Assembly (NCBI GenBank): GCA_023411575.1
Contig: JAEYOP010000016.1
Span: 186,001 to 250,000 of the forward strand
Source of the DNA: Bacillota bacterium
GTDB lineage: Bacteria; Bacillota; Clostridia; Acetivibrionales; DTU013
DNA: 64,000 nucleotides
Reading direction: 5' to 3'
Position numbers and translations under genes: made by a program. A model generated the notes under the pieces. It saw only the letters and a list, made by a program, of their open reading frames with translations, ran no database searches and had not been told where the DNA came from. Below, one piece after another: positions 53,565 through 63,887 of this stretch (positions within the stretch are counted from its first letter, which is position 1; every line of letters begins with the position of its first letter).

Positions 53565-56009
53565 CTATTTTATATCGTATACGCTCCTTATTTTTATACG
53601 ATCGGGTTGGCCGGAAAGGATCCTCACCCTCTTTTCCCCCGCGTTCATATCAAAATAGTTGTCGGATAAAATCATGTCGTCCGAATCGTTCAGAATCTCT
53701 ACGCCTTTTGCGTAGGCTCCGGCGGTCAGGATGATCTCGTCCTGCTCCATCCTGTACCGCAAGCCGGGATCCGCAAACTTGAAATGCTTCGGAACGGAAA
53801 AAATCACCGTTCCGGAGGACACCGGCTCTCCCCCTTCCAGCAATTCATAGCTGACATAATCCCGGTACAGCTCCGCGTCCGGAAATTCGATTTCTTCCAG
53901 CCAGACGGCGGACAAAGCCGGAACCTCCAGCGTTGCTTCCCCTTCCCGGCGAACTTCCGCATAGCGGTTTCTCAACGCCCATCGTACAGTGACCCGCTTA
54001 TCGGCTCTTGTCTCATTGGACACGTTCAAACGAATGCTCTTTTTGACCGCATAACTCTCCGCATTCACATTGGGGTCCTGGGTCAGCAGACCTTCCTCGC
54101 AGCAGGACAGCAGAACCGGCGCGAAAAACCTTCGGGCATAATAGTGCAACGCCTTCCACCGGCCGTAATAATCAATGGAGGACCAGGACGCCACCGGCCA
54201 GCAGTCGTTCAACTGCCAGTACACGGCGCCCATGCAGATTCCCCGGTTTCGCCGGAAATGCTCCACGCCGTATTTTATGGCTTCCGCCTGCAGCAGCTGC
54301 GAAGCATAGAGAAGCGTCCCGAATTCGGTCGGATACAGGAACGTCCGGGAAAGATAATTCATGATTTTCCCGTTGGCGGCGTTATTCCGCTGGTGCTTTT
54401 CCATCACATAGGAAAAAATATTCCGGTCCTCCGGTTCCGTAAAGGCTTCCACCGTCTTCAGGGACGGAAAGGCCTGGAATCCGAACTCCGAGACATACCG
54501 GAAGCAATGCTTCCGATATTCGGGAAAAGGTTTGTCGCCATGCCATACGTCCCAGTAATGCACATCCCCCCTGCTCTCATCGTTGGGATCGTCGAAGCTC
54601 CCTCCCGACGAAGGGCTGGCGGGCCAGTAGAATGTATTGGGATCATACTGCTTCATGCTCCTGGGGATAAGATATTCGTACATTTTGATGTAATCGGCCT
54701 TCTGTTTTGGTCTCGTCACCCAGACGCCCTTGTCTACGAACAGTTCCATTTCATTATTCCCGCACCACAGCCCCAAAGAGGCATGGTGCCTTATTCTCCG
54801 GATATTGTCCCGAAATTCGTTGACGATGTTGTCCTCGAAAGCCTCGGACAGCTCATATACGCCGCAGGCAAACATGAAATCCTGCCAGACGACCAAGCCC
54901 AGCTCGTCGCAGATATCGTAGAAATAGTCCGCCGGGTAGAAGCCGCCGCCCCATACCCGGATGACGTTGAAATTGGCGTCGGCGCACTGCTTCAGAAGCT
55001 TTCGCGTTCTGTCCGCATTCATCCTGCTCAGGATGTTGTCTTCCGGGATATAATCCGCCCCCATGGCAAAGATTTGGATTCCGTTGACCTCATGGGCAAA
55101 GCTTTCGCCGTATTGGTCCTTTTCCCGGTGCATCGTCATGGTACGCAGCCCGATTCTCCGCTTCCAGGTATCCAGGATCGCTCCGCTTTCCTTCAGCACG
55201 ACTTCAACCGTATAAAGGGGCTGCCCGCCATATCCGTTGGGCCACCACAATTCCGGGCTCTCCACCTTTATTTCCCGGGGCGAGTTCTCATATGTACGGA
55301 CTGTCCCGTCGGGAGAGGTCAGAAGAACCGTATAGGGGAAGTTCCCAGCATTCCCACCACTGCCGTCGGCCGCTTCCGACTTTACGGAAAGCTTCAAATG
55401 GACGAAATTCCCCTGGTGCTCCTGTGTGATATAGACCTCCTCCAGCCGCGCGCAGCAGATGCCGCAAAGCAGGATATCGCGCCATATCCCCGCATCCGGC
55501 AGCCTCGGCCCCCAGTCCCATCCGAACATGCAGTGGGCCTTCCGGATGTGGGTAAACCCTTTCATTGCGTCCTCCGAGCCATTGGAGATACATTTCTCGT
55601 ATTCGTTCCTGATGAATTCCGTCGGCGAGTAAAATATAATTTTAAGAATGTTGTCCTTCTCCTGCAGATGCTCTTTGACGTCAAATTCCCAGGTCCTGTG
55701 CATATTTTGGGCATCCCCTATAAAAGAGCCGTTCAGGTATAGCTGCGCGACGGTATCGAGGCCTTCGCACCGGAGCAGCACCCGGTCGCAGCCCAGCAAT
55801 TCCCGGGATACGTCAAAGCCCGTGCAATATTCAAAGTCCTTTCCGATCAGCTTTAGAGCATCCGTCTCATTGTCGCGGTAATAGGGGTCTTCCATTCGGT
55901 TGTTCCGCAGCAGATCGCTATAAACCGAGCCCGGTACTGTTGCTTCAAGGTACTCCTGCTCGTCCGTCCTTTTCATTTTCCAGTTGTCGTGCAAATACTG
56001 TTTGATCAT
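53565..56009 (-). CDS. GH2 beta-mannosidase
   Basis: An 814-residue cytoplasmic glycosidase. An N-terminal sugar-binding domain (TVPGSVYSDLLRNNRMEDPY) and an immunoglobulin-like domain precede the (beta/alpha)8 barrel, with acid/base Glu420 in WCGNNEME and nucleophile Glu508 in SEFGFQAF. Beta-sandwich domains follow. The motif GWDWGPRLPDAGIW is characteristic of beta-mannosidases rather than beta-galactosidases. It releases mannose from beta-linked oligosaccharides. The ATG at 56009 follows GGAGAGG. It lies just downstream of the Mgl importer and a terminator. Confidence 0.93.
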   Translation of the reverse strand: MIKQYLHDNWKMKRTDEQEYLEATVPGSVYSDLLRNNRMEDPYYRDNETDALKLIGKDFEYCTGFDVSRELLGCDRVLLRCEGLDTVAQLYLNGSFIGDAQNMHRTWEFDVKEHLQEKDNILKIIFYSPTEFIRNEYEKCISNGSEDAMKGFTHIRKAHCMFGWDWGPRLPDAGIWRDILLCGICCARLEEVYITQEHQGNFVHLKLSVKSEAADGSGGNAGNFPYTVLLTSPDGTVRTYENSPREIKVESPELWWPNGYGGQPLYTVEVVLKESGAILDTWKRRIGLRTMTMHREKDQYGESFAHEVNGIQIFAMGADYIPEDNILSRMNADRTRKLLKQCADANFNVIRVWGGGFYPADYFYDICDELGLVVWQDFMFACGVYELSEAFEDNIVNEFRDNIRRIRHHASLGLWCGNNEMELFVDKGVWVTRPKQKADYIKMYEYLIPRSMKQYDPNTFYWPASPSSGGSFDDPNDESRGDVHYWDVWHGDKPFPEYRKHCFRYVSEFGFQAFPSLKTVEAFTEPEDRNIFSYVMEKHQRNNAANGKIMNYLSRTFLYPTEFGTLLYASQLLQAEAIKYGVEHFRRNRGICMGAVYWQLNDCWPVASWSSIDYYGRWKALHYYARRFFAPVLLSCCEEGLLTQDPNVNAESYAVKKSIRLNVSNETRADKRVTVRWALRNRYAEVRREGEATLEVPALSAVWLEEIEFPDAELYRDYVSYELLEGGEPVSSGTVIFSVPKHFKFADPGLRYRMEQDEIILTAGAYAKGVEILNDSDDMILSDNYFDMNAGEKRVRILSGQPDRIKIRSVYDIK

Positions 56010-56056
56010 TTTGCCTCTCCGTTTCCATTCTTCCTTCGCAAAGCGTATCCACATAC

Positions 56057-56080
56057 GAAAAAAACCTGCACAAGGCAGGC
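56057..56080 (-). terminator. Terminator of the mgl operon
   Basis: On the minus strand GCCTGC-CTTGT-GCAGG is followed by seven T. The stem is only 5 bp but the U-tract is good. Confidence 0.65.
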
Positions 56081-56175
56081 TTTCTCCACAGAGTTGCGGA
56101 ATATATTGGGATAGATCTGTCCTTATTCCTTATTTTACCCGGCTTTGTGCCGGAAATCCATACCCCTTCTTCCCC

Positions 56176-57192
56176 TTATTTTTTCGTCAGATACTTCCGG
56201 ATATCGAAGGCAACGGCCACAACGATGATGGCGCCCTTAATGATCTGCTGCCAGTACGGATTCATTCCGACGAAGGTCAGGCCGTAATTCAATACGCCGA
56301 AGATAAGGACGCCGATGATAATGCCCGGCACGGTACCGATGCCGCCCATCAGGGAAACGCCGCCGACCACGGAAGCGGCAATGGCGTCCAGTTCGTAGCC
56401 TACGCCGTAGTTGTTGTTCGCGCCTCCGGTCCTTGCTGACTCCAGCACGCCGGCGAGTCCGTACAGCGCTCCCGCGTAGGCGTATACGCCCAACAGGGTA
56501 CGGCGCACGTTGATCCCGGACACCTTTGCGGCGTTGACATTACCGCCTACCGCATAGACGTTCTTTCCAAACCTCGTCTTGTTCAGCAGCACCCACGTGA
56601 TCAGGGCCACCGTAACAGCGATTATAATGATGACGGGAATCCCCAAAACATACCCGGAGCCCAAAAAGGTAAAGTCAGAGCGGTATCCGGCGATGGGCTG
56701 GGATTCGTTCGGTTTGATGCTGACGTACAGGGAATTGGCCCCGTACAGGATGCAGGTGGTTGCAAGCGTTGCGATGAAAGGCGGAACGCTGAACCGGGAT
56801 ACGAAAAATCCGTTCAGAAGGCCGAAGAGCAAGCATGCGCCGATACTGACCAGAATCGGGAGCCATAAGGGAAGGTCCTGCATGTTGGGGTAAAACCGCC
56901 TTGCGTACTCCTGCGTCTGAAGCAGGGAACCGGACAAAACGGCGGCGATTCCCACCATACGCCCGGCGGAAAGATCGCACCCCGCTGTGATCAGGACAAT
57001 AGCGGCGCCAAGGGCGATGATGATCCTGGTGGATACCTGGATCAGAATGTCCCGGAGCACCGTAAAGCTCAGAAAGGCCGGATTGACCACAATGATGATC
57101 AGGACAAGCACCAGAAGGCTTACAAATATTGCATTTTGTTTGATGAATTCAATTGCTTTTTGGGAACCGTTCATTGATCTTAAATCGTCCAT
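56176..57192 (-). CDS. mglC: Sugar ABC permease MglC
   Basis: A 338-residue permease of the CUT2 family with about ten hydrophobic segments. NPAFLSFTVLRDILIQVSTR, ITAGCDLSAGRMVGIAAVLS, GNVNAAKVSGINVRRT and GVLIFGVLNYGLTFVGMNPY are diagnostic of MglC. The ATG at 57192 has GGTGGAG. It forms the membrane channel with MglA as ATPase. The gene is last in the operon before a terminator. Confidence 0.95.
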   Translation of the reverse strand: MDDLRSMNGSQKAIEFIKQNAIFVSLLVLVLIIIVVNPAFLSFTVLRDILIQVSTRIIIALGAAIVLITAGCDLSAGRMVGIAAVLSGSLLQTQEYARRFYPNMQDLPLWLPILVSIGACLLFGLLNGFFVSRFSVPPFIATLATTCILYGANSLYVSIKPNESQPIAGYRSDFTFLGSGYVLGIPVIIIIAVTVALITWVLLNKTRFGKNVYAVGGNVNAAKVSGINVRRTLLGVYAYAGALYGLAGVLESARTGGANNNYGVGYELDAIAASVVGGVSLMGGIGTVPGIIIGVLIFGVLNYGLTFVGMNPYWQQIIKGAIIVVAVAFDIRKYLTKK

Positions 57193-57211
57193 TATCCGAT
57201 CTCCACCTTTC

Positions 57212-58729
57212 CTATGCCATGAATTTGGTTGCAAGCTGCATGATTTCTTCCTGGTTGGTTTCCTTTCCGTTTACAATGCCGGAAAGCCTTCCTTCGCACA
57301 TGACCATGATCCGGTCCGACATGCCGATCAGTTCGGGCATCTCGGAAGAGATCATGACAATGCTTTTCCCTTGCATGGCCAAATTGGCTATGATCGTATA
57401 GATTTCAAATTTGGCGCCGACGTCGATTCCCCGCGTCGGTTCGTCCAGCAGCAGGATATCCGGATCGGTCAGCAGCCATCGGGCAAAGAGCACTTTCTGC
57501 TGGTTTCCACCGGATAAATCCTTGATCAGCGCCTTGAAGGAAGGGGTCTTCACCCGGAGCATTTCAATGCTTTTCACGGTATCGTCCTGTCTTTTCCGGT
57601 CATCCAGCAGGAAAAGCCACCGGATGTACCTGGATAAATTGGCGATCACCGTGTTTTCCAGTACGGACAGCAGCGGAAAAATGCCGCTGGCCCGGCGTTC
57701 CTCCGTCAGCAGCGCTATTTTCCGCCGGATGGCCTCCACCGGCGTTTTGATTTTCACTTCCCGACCGTTGAGCAAAATCCGCCCGGCCTCGATGCTCCTG
57801 AGGCCGAAGATCGCCTCGATGAGCTCCGTACGCTGCGCTCCCACCAACCCGCCGACGCCGAGGATTTCCCCCTTGCGCAGGTCAAAGGATACGTTCTTGA
57901 AGCTCTTCGGGTAGGGGGAAGTCAGGTTTTCCACCTTCAGCACCACTTCCGACGGCGTGTTCTGCCGCTCGGGAAAGCGGTTGGTCAGGTCGCGGCCCAC
58001 CATTTTGGAAATGATCAGGTCCGTGGTCAGCTCGCCGGAGGGCCATGTCCCGACGCACCGGCCGTCACGCATGATCGTCACGTCGTCCGAAATCTGCAGG
58101 ATCTCTTCGATTTTATGGGATATATAAATGATCGCGACTCCCTGGTTTTTCAAATCGCGGATGATTCGAAACAAATGTTCCACTTCATTCTCCGTCAGAG
58201 AGGAGGTGGGTTCATCCATGATGATGACCTTTGCATTCATGGACGTCGCCTTTGCAATCTCCATGGACTGTACCTTCGATACGGAAAGCCTGTTGACGAT
58301 GGCGGCGGGATCGATGTCCATATTGAGGTCCTGGAACAGCTTTTCCGTATCCTTGTACATCTTTTTGTGATTCACCAGCTTGATCGGCCCGAAGTTCTTC
58401 AGGGGAAACCGTCCAAGCCAGATGTTTTCCATGACGCTCCGGTACGGGACGGACAGAAGCTCCTGATGGATCATGGAGATTCCAAGGTCCAGCGCGGTTT
58501 TGGAATCGTTGATCTCCACCTTTTTCCCGTCCAGGATGATTTCACCCGAATCCTGTATGTAAATCCCGAAAAGGCACTTCATCAGGGTGGATTTCCCGGC
58601 GCCGTTTTCTCCCATCAACGCATGCACCGTGCCTGCACGAAGCTTGATCGTTACATTATCAAGGGCTTTTACACCGGGAAATTCCTTTGAAATCTGATTC
58701 ATTTCAAGCAATAACCCATTCTCTTTCAT
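57212..58729 (-). CDS. mglA: Sugar ABC transporter ATPase MglA
   Basis: A 505-residue protein with two ABC cassettes in tandem. The first has Walker A GENGAGKSTLMK, signature LSVSKVQ and Walker B VIIMDEPTSSL. The second has a degenerate Walker A (GGLVGAQRTELIEA), signature LSGGNQQKV and Walker B ILLLDEPTRGIDVG, the normal pattern for CUT2 ATPases. The site GGGGGAG precedes the ATG. It energises uptake of galactose, methyl-galactoside or a related monosaccharide. Confidence 0.96.
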   Translation of the reverse strand: MKENGLLLEMNQISKEFPGVKALDNVTIKLRAGTVHALMGENGAGKSTLMKCLFGIYIQDSGEIILDGKKVEINDSKTALDLGISMIHQELLSVPYRSVMENIWLGRFPLKNFGPIKLVNHKKMYKDTEKLFQDLNMDIDPAAIVNRLSVSKVQSMEIAKATSMNAKVIIMDEPTSSLTENEVEHLFRIIRDLKNQGVAIIYISHKIEEILQISDDVTIMRDGRCVGTWPSGELTTDLIISKMVGRDLTNRFPERQNTPSEVVLKVENLTSPYPKSFKNVSFDLRKGEILGVGGLVGAQRTELIEAIFGLRSIEAGRILLNGREVKIKTPVEAIRRKIALLTEERRASGIFPLLSVLENTVIANLSRYIRWLFLLDDRKRQDDTVKSIEMLRVKTPSFKALIKDLSGGNQQKVLFARWLLTDPDILLLDEPTRGIDVGAKFEIYTIIANLAMQGKSIVMISSEMPELIGMSDRIMVMCEGRLSGIVNGKETNQEEIMQLATKFMA

Positions 58730-58768
58730 TTTACTCCCCCTGTGCTTCTACTCTTGTCCAATCAGGCA

Positions 58769-58862
58769 CAATGAAATGGCATTTTCCCGGAAAAACGGGA
58801 ACGGATTATTTCATTGCGCTTTATAAAGGAAATCCCAGGGAGGCATAAGCCCCCCTGGATTT
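58769..58862 (-). promoter_or_regulatory. Two stem-loops between mglB and mglA
   Basis: Hairpin A: CAATGAAAT (58769-58777) with ATTTCATTG (58808-58816), containing an inner TTCCCG/CGGGAA stem. Hairpin B: an imperfect AAATCC-AGGG-GGC stem (58830-58862). They lie in the 177-bp gap after the binding-protein gene and probably give a binding-protein-rich transcript ratio. Confidence 0.6.
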
Positions 58863-58906
58863 CACATCGAAAGAAACCGATTGCCTTGTTTCCGGCCGTT
58901 TGTTCC

Positions 58907-59919
58907 TTATTGCGGAACCTCGCTCATGTTGTCCTTCGTAATCCCCTTGTACGGTACCCAGACATATTTGCCGTCCACTATGTCATAGCCTACGTTTTCC
59001 TTGGTCAATTTTTCGCCCTTGGCAAGCAGGTATGCTATCTTATATGTGGCTTTCCCCTGGTTTATACCGTCATTGTAAGCTGTTCCGAGGAGCGTGCCGT
59101 CCTTGATTGCTGCAAGTCCGGGAGCCGTGGCGTCAACGCCGACTACCGGCATGAACTTGCCGCCCGTGAAGTATCCGGCTGCCTTCAAAGCTTCGATGGC
59201 GCCGAGGGCCATGTCGTCGTTGCAGGCGATAACCGCTTCGATTTTACCGCTGTTGGCGGTCAGGAAAGCCGCCATCTTTTCCTGTCCCTTTACACGGTCC
59301 CAGTTTGCATTGTCTTCCGCCAGCTTTTCGGTCTTGATCCCGGCTTTTTCGATGGTCTCAACAGAGTATTTTGCACGCGCTTCGGAATCCTGATGTCCGG
59401 GCTCGCCCTTGATCATGACGTACTGCATGACTCCGTCGCCGTTTACATCCATTTCCTTGTGCGCAGTCCAGTAGTCAACCAGCATCTGGCCTTCCATCAT
59501 GCCGGATTCCTCGGCATGGGCGCCTACATAGTAGACCTTATCCCACTTTGCCATATCCTCTTCCAGCGGTTGACGGTTGAAGAATACGATCGGGATGTTT
59601 TTCGCCTTGGCTTTGTCGATGATGACGCCAGATGCGGTACGGTCAACCATGTTGACGGCAAGAGAACTGACCTTCTTGGTAATGAACATGTCGATCTTGT
59701 CGTTGCAGGTCGGCTGCGAATTCTGGCAGTCCACGATTTCCACATTGGCCTGGTCTTTTCCTTCCGCTTCGATGGTGTTGCGGACGGAAGTCATGAAGGT
59801 GTCGTCAAACTTGTAGATCGTTACGCCGATGGACGGTTTTCCGCCGCCTGCCGATGTACATGCGGCGCATATGCTGACCAGCAGCAGGGCCACAAGAAGA
59901 AGGGAAACGAATTTTTTCA
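58907..59919 (-). CDS. mglB: Galactose/methyl-galactoside-binding lipoprotein MglB (copy 1)
   Basis: A 336-residue binding protein, lipobox LVSICAAC. The GTG at 59919 is chosen because GGAGG lies 8 bp upstream, whereas the earlier GTG at 59929 is too close. It has the MglB signatures IGVTIYKFDDTFMTSVRN, FFNRQPLEEDM, ACNDDMALGAIEALKAAGYF and VVGVDATAPGLAAIKDGTLL. It captures galactose or a similar hexose for MglAC. An adjacent second copy (60022-61026) is very similar throughout, so a gene duplication occurred here. Confidence 0.95.
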
Positions 59920-60021
59920 CAGAAAGCACCTCCGAAATTTAATATAGTTCTGGGTGCTTTCATAATATCTCAGGTTTGCGGGACACAGAATATAAAATCC
60001 TGCGCTGTCGTCTTTAAAATC

Positions 60022-61026
60022 CTACTGAATATCCTCCCGGGTAACTTTTTTATAGGGTACCCAGATATACTTCCCGTCGGTGATGTCATAGCCGACGGTT
60101 TCTTTGCCGATCGGCTTCCCCTGGGCCAGGGCCAGCGCGAGGTTGAAGGTGGCCCGGCCCTGGTTCTTTCCGTCATTGAGAACCGTCCCCAGAAGTGTGC
60201 CCTCTTTCACCGCCTGAAGCGCCGGAGCGATCGCGTCAATTCCGACTACCGGCATGAATCTGCCGTCCCGGAAATAGCCCGCCGCTTTCAGGGCTTCGAT
60301 GGCGCCCAGCGCCATGTCGTCATTGTTGGAAAATACCACTTCGATCCTGTCCCCATTGGTTGCGAGAAAGGCCGACATTTTTTCCTGGCCCTTCACCCGG
60401 TCCCAGTTGGCATTGTCCTCCGCCAGCTTTTCCACCGCGATGCCGGCGTCCTGGACCGTCTGCACCGAGTATTTCGTCCGGAGCTCCGCATCCTGGTGCG
60501 CGGGCTCCCCCTTCAGCATCACATACTGCATGATCCCGTCCTGGTTCTTGTCGGCTTCCGGGTGGGCCTTCCAATAGTTGGCCACCAGCTCTCCCTCCAT
60601 GATTCCCGATTCCTCGGCCTTCGCTCCCACGTAGTAAACCTTGTCCCATTTTTTCATATCGTCCGCCAGCGGTTCCTTATTGAAGAAAACGATGGGAATA
60701 TTGGCTTTCTTCGCCTTTTCCAGCATGACCCCCGCCGCTGTGCGGTCCACCGGGTTGATGGCCAGTGCCTTCACCTTTTTCGCAATGAACAGGTCCACCT
60801 TGTCGTTCTGGATCTGCTGCGAATTCTGGCTGTCTACGATTTCCACCTCGGCTTTTCCCACAGCGGCCTCGGCTATATAGTTTCTGACTGTCGTCACGAA
60901 GGTGTCGTCGAATTTATAGATGGCGCAGCCGATGCGCACGCTGCGCGTCCCTGCTCCGCTTCCGCAGCCGGCGGCCGTCCCGCCCAGCATGCAGGCAAAT
61001 AGAAGTACTGCGAGGATTCTTTTCAT
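60022..61026 (-). CDS. MglB-like binding lipoprotein (copy 2)
   Basis: A 334-residue paralogue of the neighbouring MglB. Lipobox GTAAGCGS, IGCAIYKFDDTFVTTVRN, FFNKEPLADDM, SNNDDMALGAIEALKAAGYF and VVGIDAIAPALQAVKEGTLL. Differences sit in and near ligand-contact positions (NR to NK, AC to SN, VDAT to IDAI), so its preferred sugar may differ from copy 1. The ATG at 61026 has a strong AGGAGGCG. Both copies share the single MglA-MglC transporter. Confidence 0.92.
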   Translation of the reverse strand: MKRILAVLLFACMLGGTAAGCGSGAGTRSVRIGCAIYKFDDTFVTTVRNYIAEAAVGKAEVEIVDSQNSQQIQNDKVDLFIAKKVKALAINPVDRTAAGVMLEKAKKANIPIVFFNKEPLADDMKKWDKVYYVGAKAEESGIMEGELVANYWKAHPEADKNQDGIMQYVMLKGEPAHQDAELRTKYSVQTVQDAGIAVEKLAEDNANWDRVKGQEKMSAFLATNGDRIEVVFSNNDDMALGAIEALKAAGYFRDGRFMPVVGIDAIAPALQAVKEGTLLGTVLNDGKNQGRATFNLALALAQGKPIGKETVGYDITDGKYIWVPYKKVTREDIQ

Positions 61027-61083
61027 GATGGCGCCTCCTGTCCGACCGGCCATTTTGGGGCCTGCCCTATTTTTACACCTGCC

Positions 61084-62070
61084 CTATTTTACAAACGGAA
61101 ATAAAAGCCTCTGGTTCTCCGGCAGGTACATGTTTTCCTTGTTGATGATTTCGGACCCTGTATCGTAATACTTGTTGATGCTTACGCCATTGATGGCATC
61201 CACCGCGTATTTTACGCTCAGATACCCCATGTTGAACGGATTCTGGGTAATCAGGACCTGTATGACGCCCTTTTCCATATGATCGATCTCGTTGGGCGTA
61301 CTGTCGAAGGCCACGATCTTCACCTTTCCCGCCAGGTCCATCTGGGAAACCGCTTCCGCGACCCCTTCCGAGGAGATGGCGTTCAATGCGACGATGGCGC
61401 GGATATCGCTGTTTTCACGGATCATTTTCTTCGTCAGCTCAAACGCCAGCCTTTTATCGGAGGAGCAATACTCCTTTGCTACGACCCGGACGCCGGAGTG
61501 GTCGGAAATCGCCTTCAAAAGGCCCTCTTCCCGCTGTTCGGCATTCCTGGTGCCCTTTACGAAGTTCATGATGCCAACCTTCTTCTCTTTATCGCTTTCA
61601 CCCAGGATTTTAATCAGCTGGTTCCCGGCCTTGATTCCGGCATTGTAATTGTCCGTGGCGATATAGCTGTTGATTTTGTCCGTATTGACCTCCGAATCGA
61701 TTATAATGACCGGGATGTGCATGCCGCCGGCTCTTTCCGTCACTTCCACCAGCGCATTGTAATCGCTTGCCGCGAGGATCAGCGCGTCCACCTTCTGATC
61801 GAGCTCCGAATTGACCAGCCGGATCTGCCCCTCCACGTCCTCTTCGTCCTCGGGAGCCGTATACCGCACCGTTACGCCGAATTCGCTGGCCGCCGCGTCG
61901 GCGCCCAGTTTTACGGAACCCCAGTAATACCCGTTGTTCATCCTTACGATGAGCGCGATGTTTTTTGTGGCGCCCTCGATATTGATGCTCCTCTGGCAGC
62001 CGGTCAGGAAGAGCGCGATAAATAGAATAAAAACAAGGAACAGCCTAAGCAGGCTTGCCGTTTTCTTCAT
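61084..62070 (-). CDS. LacI/RbsB-type sugar-binding lipoprotein, probable sensor
   Basis: A 328-residue lipoprotein (lipobox LFLTGCQR) with the RbsB-like fold: LIVRMNNGYYWGSVKLGADA, LILAASDYNALVEVTERAGG, VIIIDSEVNTDKINSYIATD and IVAFDSTPNEIDHMEKGVIQ. The ATG at 62070 has GGGGGAGG and overlaps the kinase gene by 26 bp. Its place between a YesM-type kinase and a transporter with its own binding proteins suggests a sensory role, as for XylFII with LytS/YesN in Clostridium beijerinckii. Transport is the alternative. Confidence 0.88.
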   Translation of the reverse strand: MKKTASLLRLFLVFILFIALFLTGCQRSINIEGATKNIALIVRMNNGYYWGSVKLGADAAASEFGVTVRYTAPEDEEDVEGQIRLVNSELDQKVDALILAASDYNALVEVTERAGGMHIPVIIIDSEVNTDKINSYIATDNYNAGIKAGNQLIKILGESDKEKKVGIMNFVKGTRNAEQREEGLLKAISDHSGVRVVAKEYCSSDKRLAFELTKKMIRENSDIRAIVALNAISSEGVAEAVSQMDLAGKVKIVAFDSTPNEIDHMEKGVIQVLITQNPFNMGYLSVKYAVDAINGVSINKYYDTGSEIINKENMYLPENQRLLFPFVK

Positions 62071-63868
62071 TCCGCACCTCCCCCGGGATGGCTTCCCCCT
62101 CATAGGGGAGCCGGATTTTTACCGTTGTGCCCACATCGGCTTCGCTTTCGAATTCCAGGCCGTACTCCCTGCCGTAATAAAGCTGTATCCGGTCATGCAC
62201 GTTTTTTACCCCTACTCCCCTGCCCTCTTTGTTCTCCGTCCGGACGGACAGGATGTTTTCCAGCACCTCCGGCCGCATTCCAGCGCCGTTGTCCGCCACC
62301 TGGAGCAGCAGCTTTCCATCAGACACCTCCGCAGTGACCCGGATATATCCGTCGCCCACCATGTGTTCGATTCCGTGGTAGATGGCGTTTTCGATGATGG
62401 GCTGCAGGATCAGCTTGACGGTTTTGCACTGCAGCGTTGCTTCCTGGGATTGGATCTCAAATCGGAACTTGTTTTTATACCGAATCTGCTGGATGGTCAG
62501 GTAATGGCCGGCATGCTCCAGCTCTTCCTGGATGGTGATGATGTTCCGGCCCCTGCTGATGCTGATCCGGAACAGCTTGGAGAGGGACGTGATCATGGTG
62601 ATCGCATCCTCCTTCTTTCCGCTTTCCACCATGCGGACCACGGAATTGAGCGTATTGTAGAGGAAGTGGGGATTGATCTGGGCCTGCAGCACTTCAAATT
62701 CGGCGTTCCGCTTGGATTCCTGCTCCAGGACGATCTGGTCCATCAGATAACGGATCCTGGTAAGCATCATCTTGTAAGTGCTGGCCAGCTTGGCGACCTC
62801 CGCCTCGCCCTTCACCTCGATGTCGATGTCCAGCATGCCCTCTTCCACCTTTTTCATGGACTTTTCAAGGGCTTTGATGGGCTGGGAGATCTTCGCCGAA
62901 AGGAAGGCAGAAATGAAAATGACAAACACCGTTCCGAAAAGGAAGGTCCATAGGATGAACCCGCCGATTTCCTTTTTCGTAGTTACGATCTCATCCATGT
63001 AGGCGATGCCTACGATCCTCCACCTGCAGAAATTGACGGTCTGGATCGTGATCATGCGGTTCTGGCCGTTGAATTTATCAAAATAGATCCCGGAAATGTG
63101 ATTCATCACTTCCGCTACGTTTTCCGATTTCAGGCCGGCGTTGATGAGCTGCTGCTGCGGGTGGTAGACAATGTTTCCGCTGGAATCCACCAGATAGATG
63201 TATCCCTTTTTCCCCAGCCTCGCCTTCTGGCAAAGCTGGTCGAGGGAGCTGAAATTCATGTCCACGAGCAGCACGCCCTGCTGCTTCACGTTGCTTTTAT
63301 AGAAGGTGACCTCCCTGCTGAGGGAAACCACCCAGTTGTGCTGGCTCTCAAAAATATTCTGCACGTGAGGCGAGGAAAAATAGAGGTTTGCAGGCTCGTT
63401 CACCGGCTCGCTGAACCAGTCCTGTATGGCGATGTTCACGTCATCCTTCATCTTGTAGGAAGGGGAACCGACCACGACCCGGCCGTCCCGGGAAAAGATG
63501 CTGAGGGAAACGATATCTTTCCTGGTATCCAGAATCACGTTCATCTGTCCCAGCAGCCTGTCCTCGTCGATATCCTGCTTGTAGTCGATCAGGTCGTTCA
63601 GGGAATCGGAGATTTCCATCATGCTGCGCAGATAATAGTCCAGGTTCAGGTTGACCTGGTCGATCACCTGCCGGGTGCTGATGATGGCGTTCTGTTCCGC
63701 CGATTTGTTGAACTTGCTGTACAGCATGAGGCCGACAAAAAGCATGGCCGTAAGGGTAATGAGCATAATGGAGGAAGAGATAAAAAACTGGATGCTTCTT
63801 ACCCGCAGGGAGTCCAGCAGCCTTCGAAAAGGCCTTGTCAGGGTTTTAAAAAAACGCTTCTTTCTCAA
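62045..63868 (-). CDS. YesM/LytS-type sensor histidine kinase
   Basis: 607 residues. TM1 (SIQFFISSSIMLITLTAMLF), a roughly 230-residue extracellular Cache-like domain with YIYLVDSSGNIVYHP, TM2 (GGFILWTFLFGTVFVIFISA), HAMP, a His_kinase box (LQAQINPHFLYNTLNSVVRM) and HATPase (IIENAIYHGIE, VADNGAGM, GVGVKNVHDRI). The start is a TTG at 63868 with GAGGTCAAGG. It lies 19 bp after the response-regulator stop and overlaps the sensor lipoprotein gene, so the three are one unit. It should control the mgl genes. Confidence 0.94.
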   Translation of the reverse strand: MRKKRFFKTLTRPFRRLLDSLRVRSIQFFISSSIMLITLTAMLFVGLMLYSKFNKSAEQNAIISTRQVIDQVNLNLDYYLRSMMEISDSLNDLIDYKQDIDEDRLLGQMNVILDTRKDIVSLSIFSRDGRVVVGSPSYKMKDDVNIAIQDWFSEPVNEPANLYFSSPHVQNIFESQHNWVVSLSREVTFYKSNVKQQGVLLVDMNFSSLDQLCQKARLGKKGYIYLVDSSGNIVYHPQQQLINAGLKSENVAEVMNHISGIYFDKFNGQNRMITIQTVNFCRWRIVGIAYMDEIVTTKKEIGGFILWTFLFGTVFVIFISAFLSAKISQPIKALEKSMKKVEEGMLDIDIEVKGEAEVAKLASTYKMMLTRIRYLMDQIVLEQESKRNAEFEVLQAQINPHFLYNTLNSVVRMVESGKKEDAITMITSLSKLFRISISRGRNIITIQEELEHAGHYLTIQQIRYKNKFRFEIQSQEATLQCKTVKLILQPIIENAIYHGIEHMVGDGYIRVTAEVSDGKLLLQVADNGAGMRPEVLENILSVRTENKEGRGVGVKNVHDRIQLYYGREYGLEFESEADVGTTVKIRLPYEGEAIPGEVRNEENGKPA

Positions 63869-63887
63869 TACCTTGACCTCGATTTAC

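Noticed and set aside
53784..55742. Plus-strand frame of about 650 codons opposite the beta-mannosidase
   Set aside because: A long shadow frame caused by the GC-biased codons of the GH2 gene. It has no recognisable domain and no start signal.
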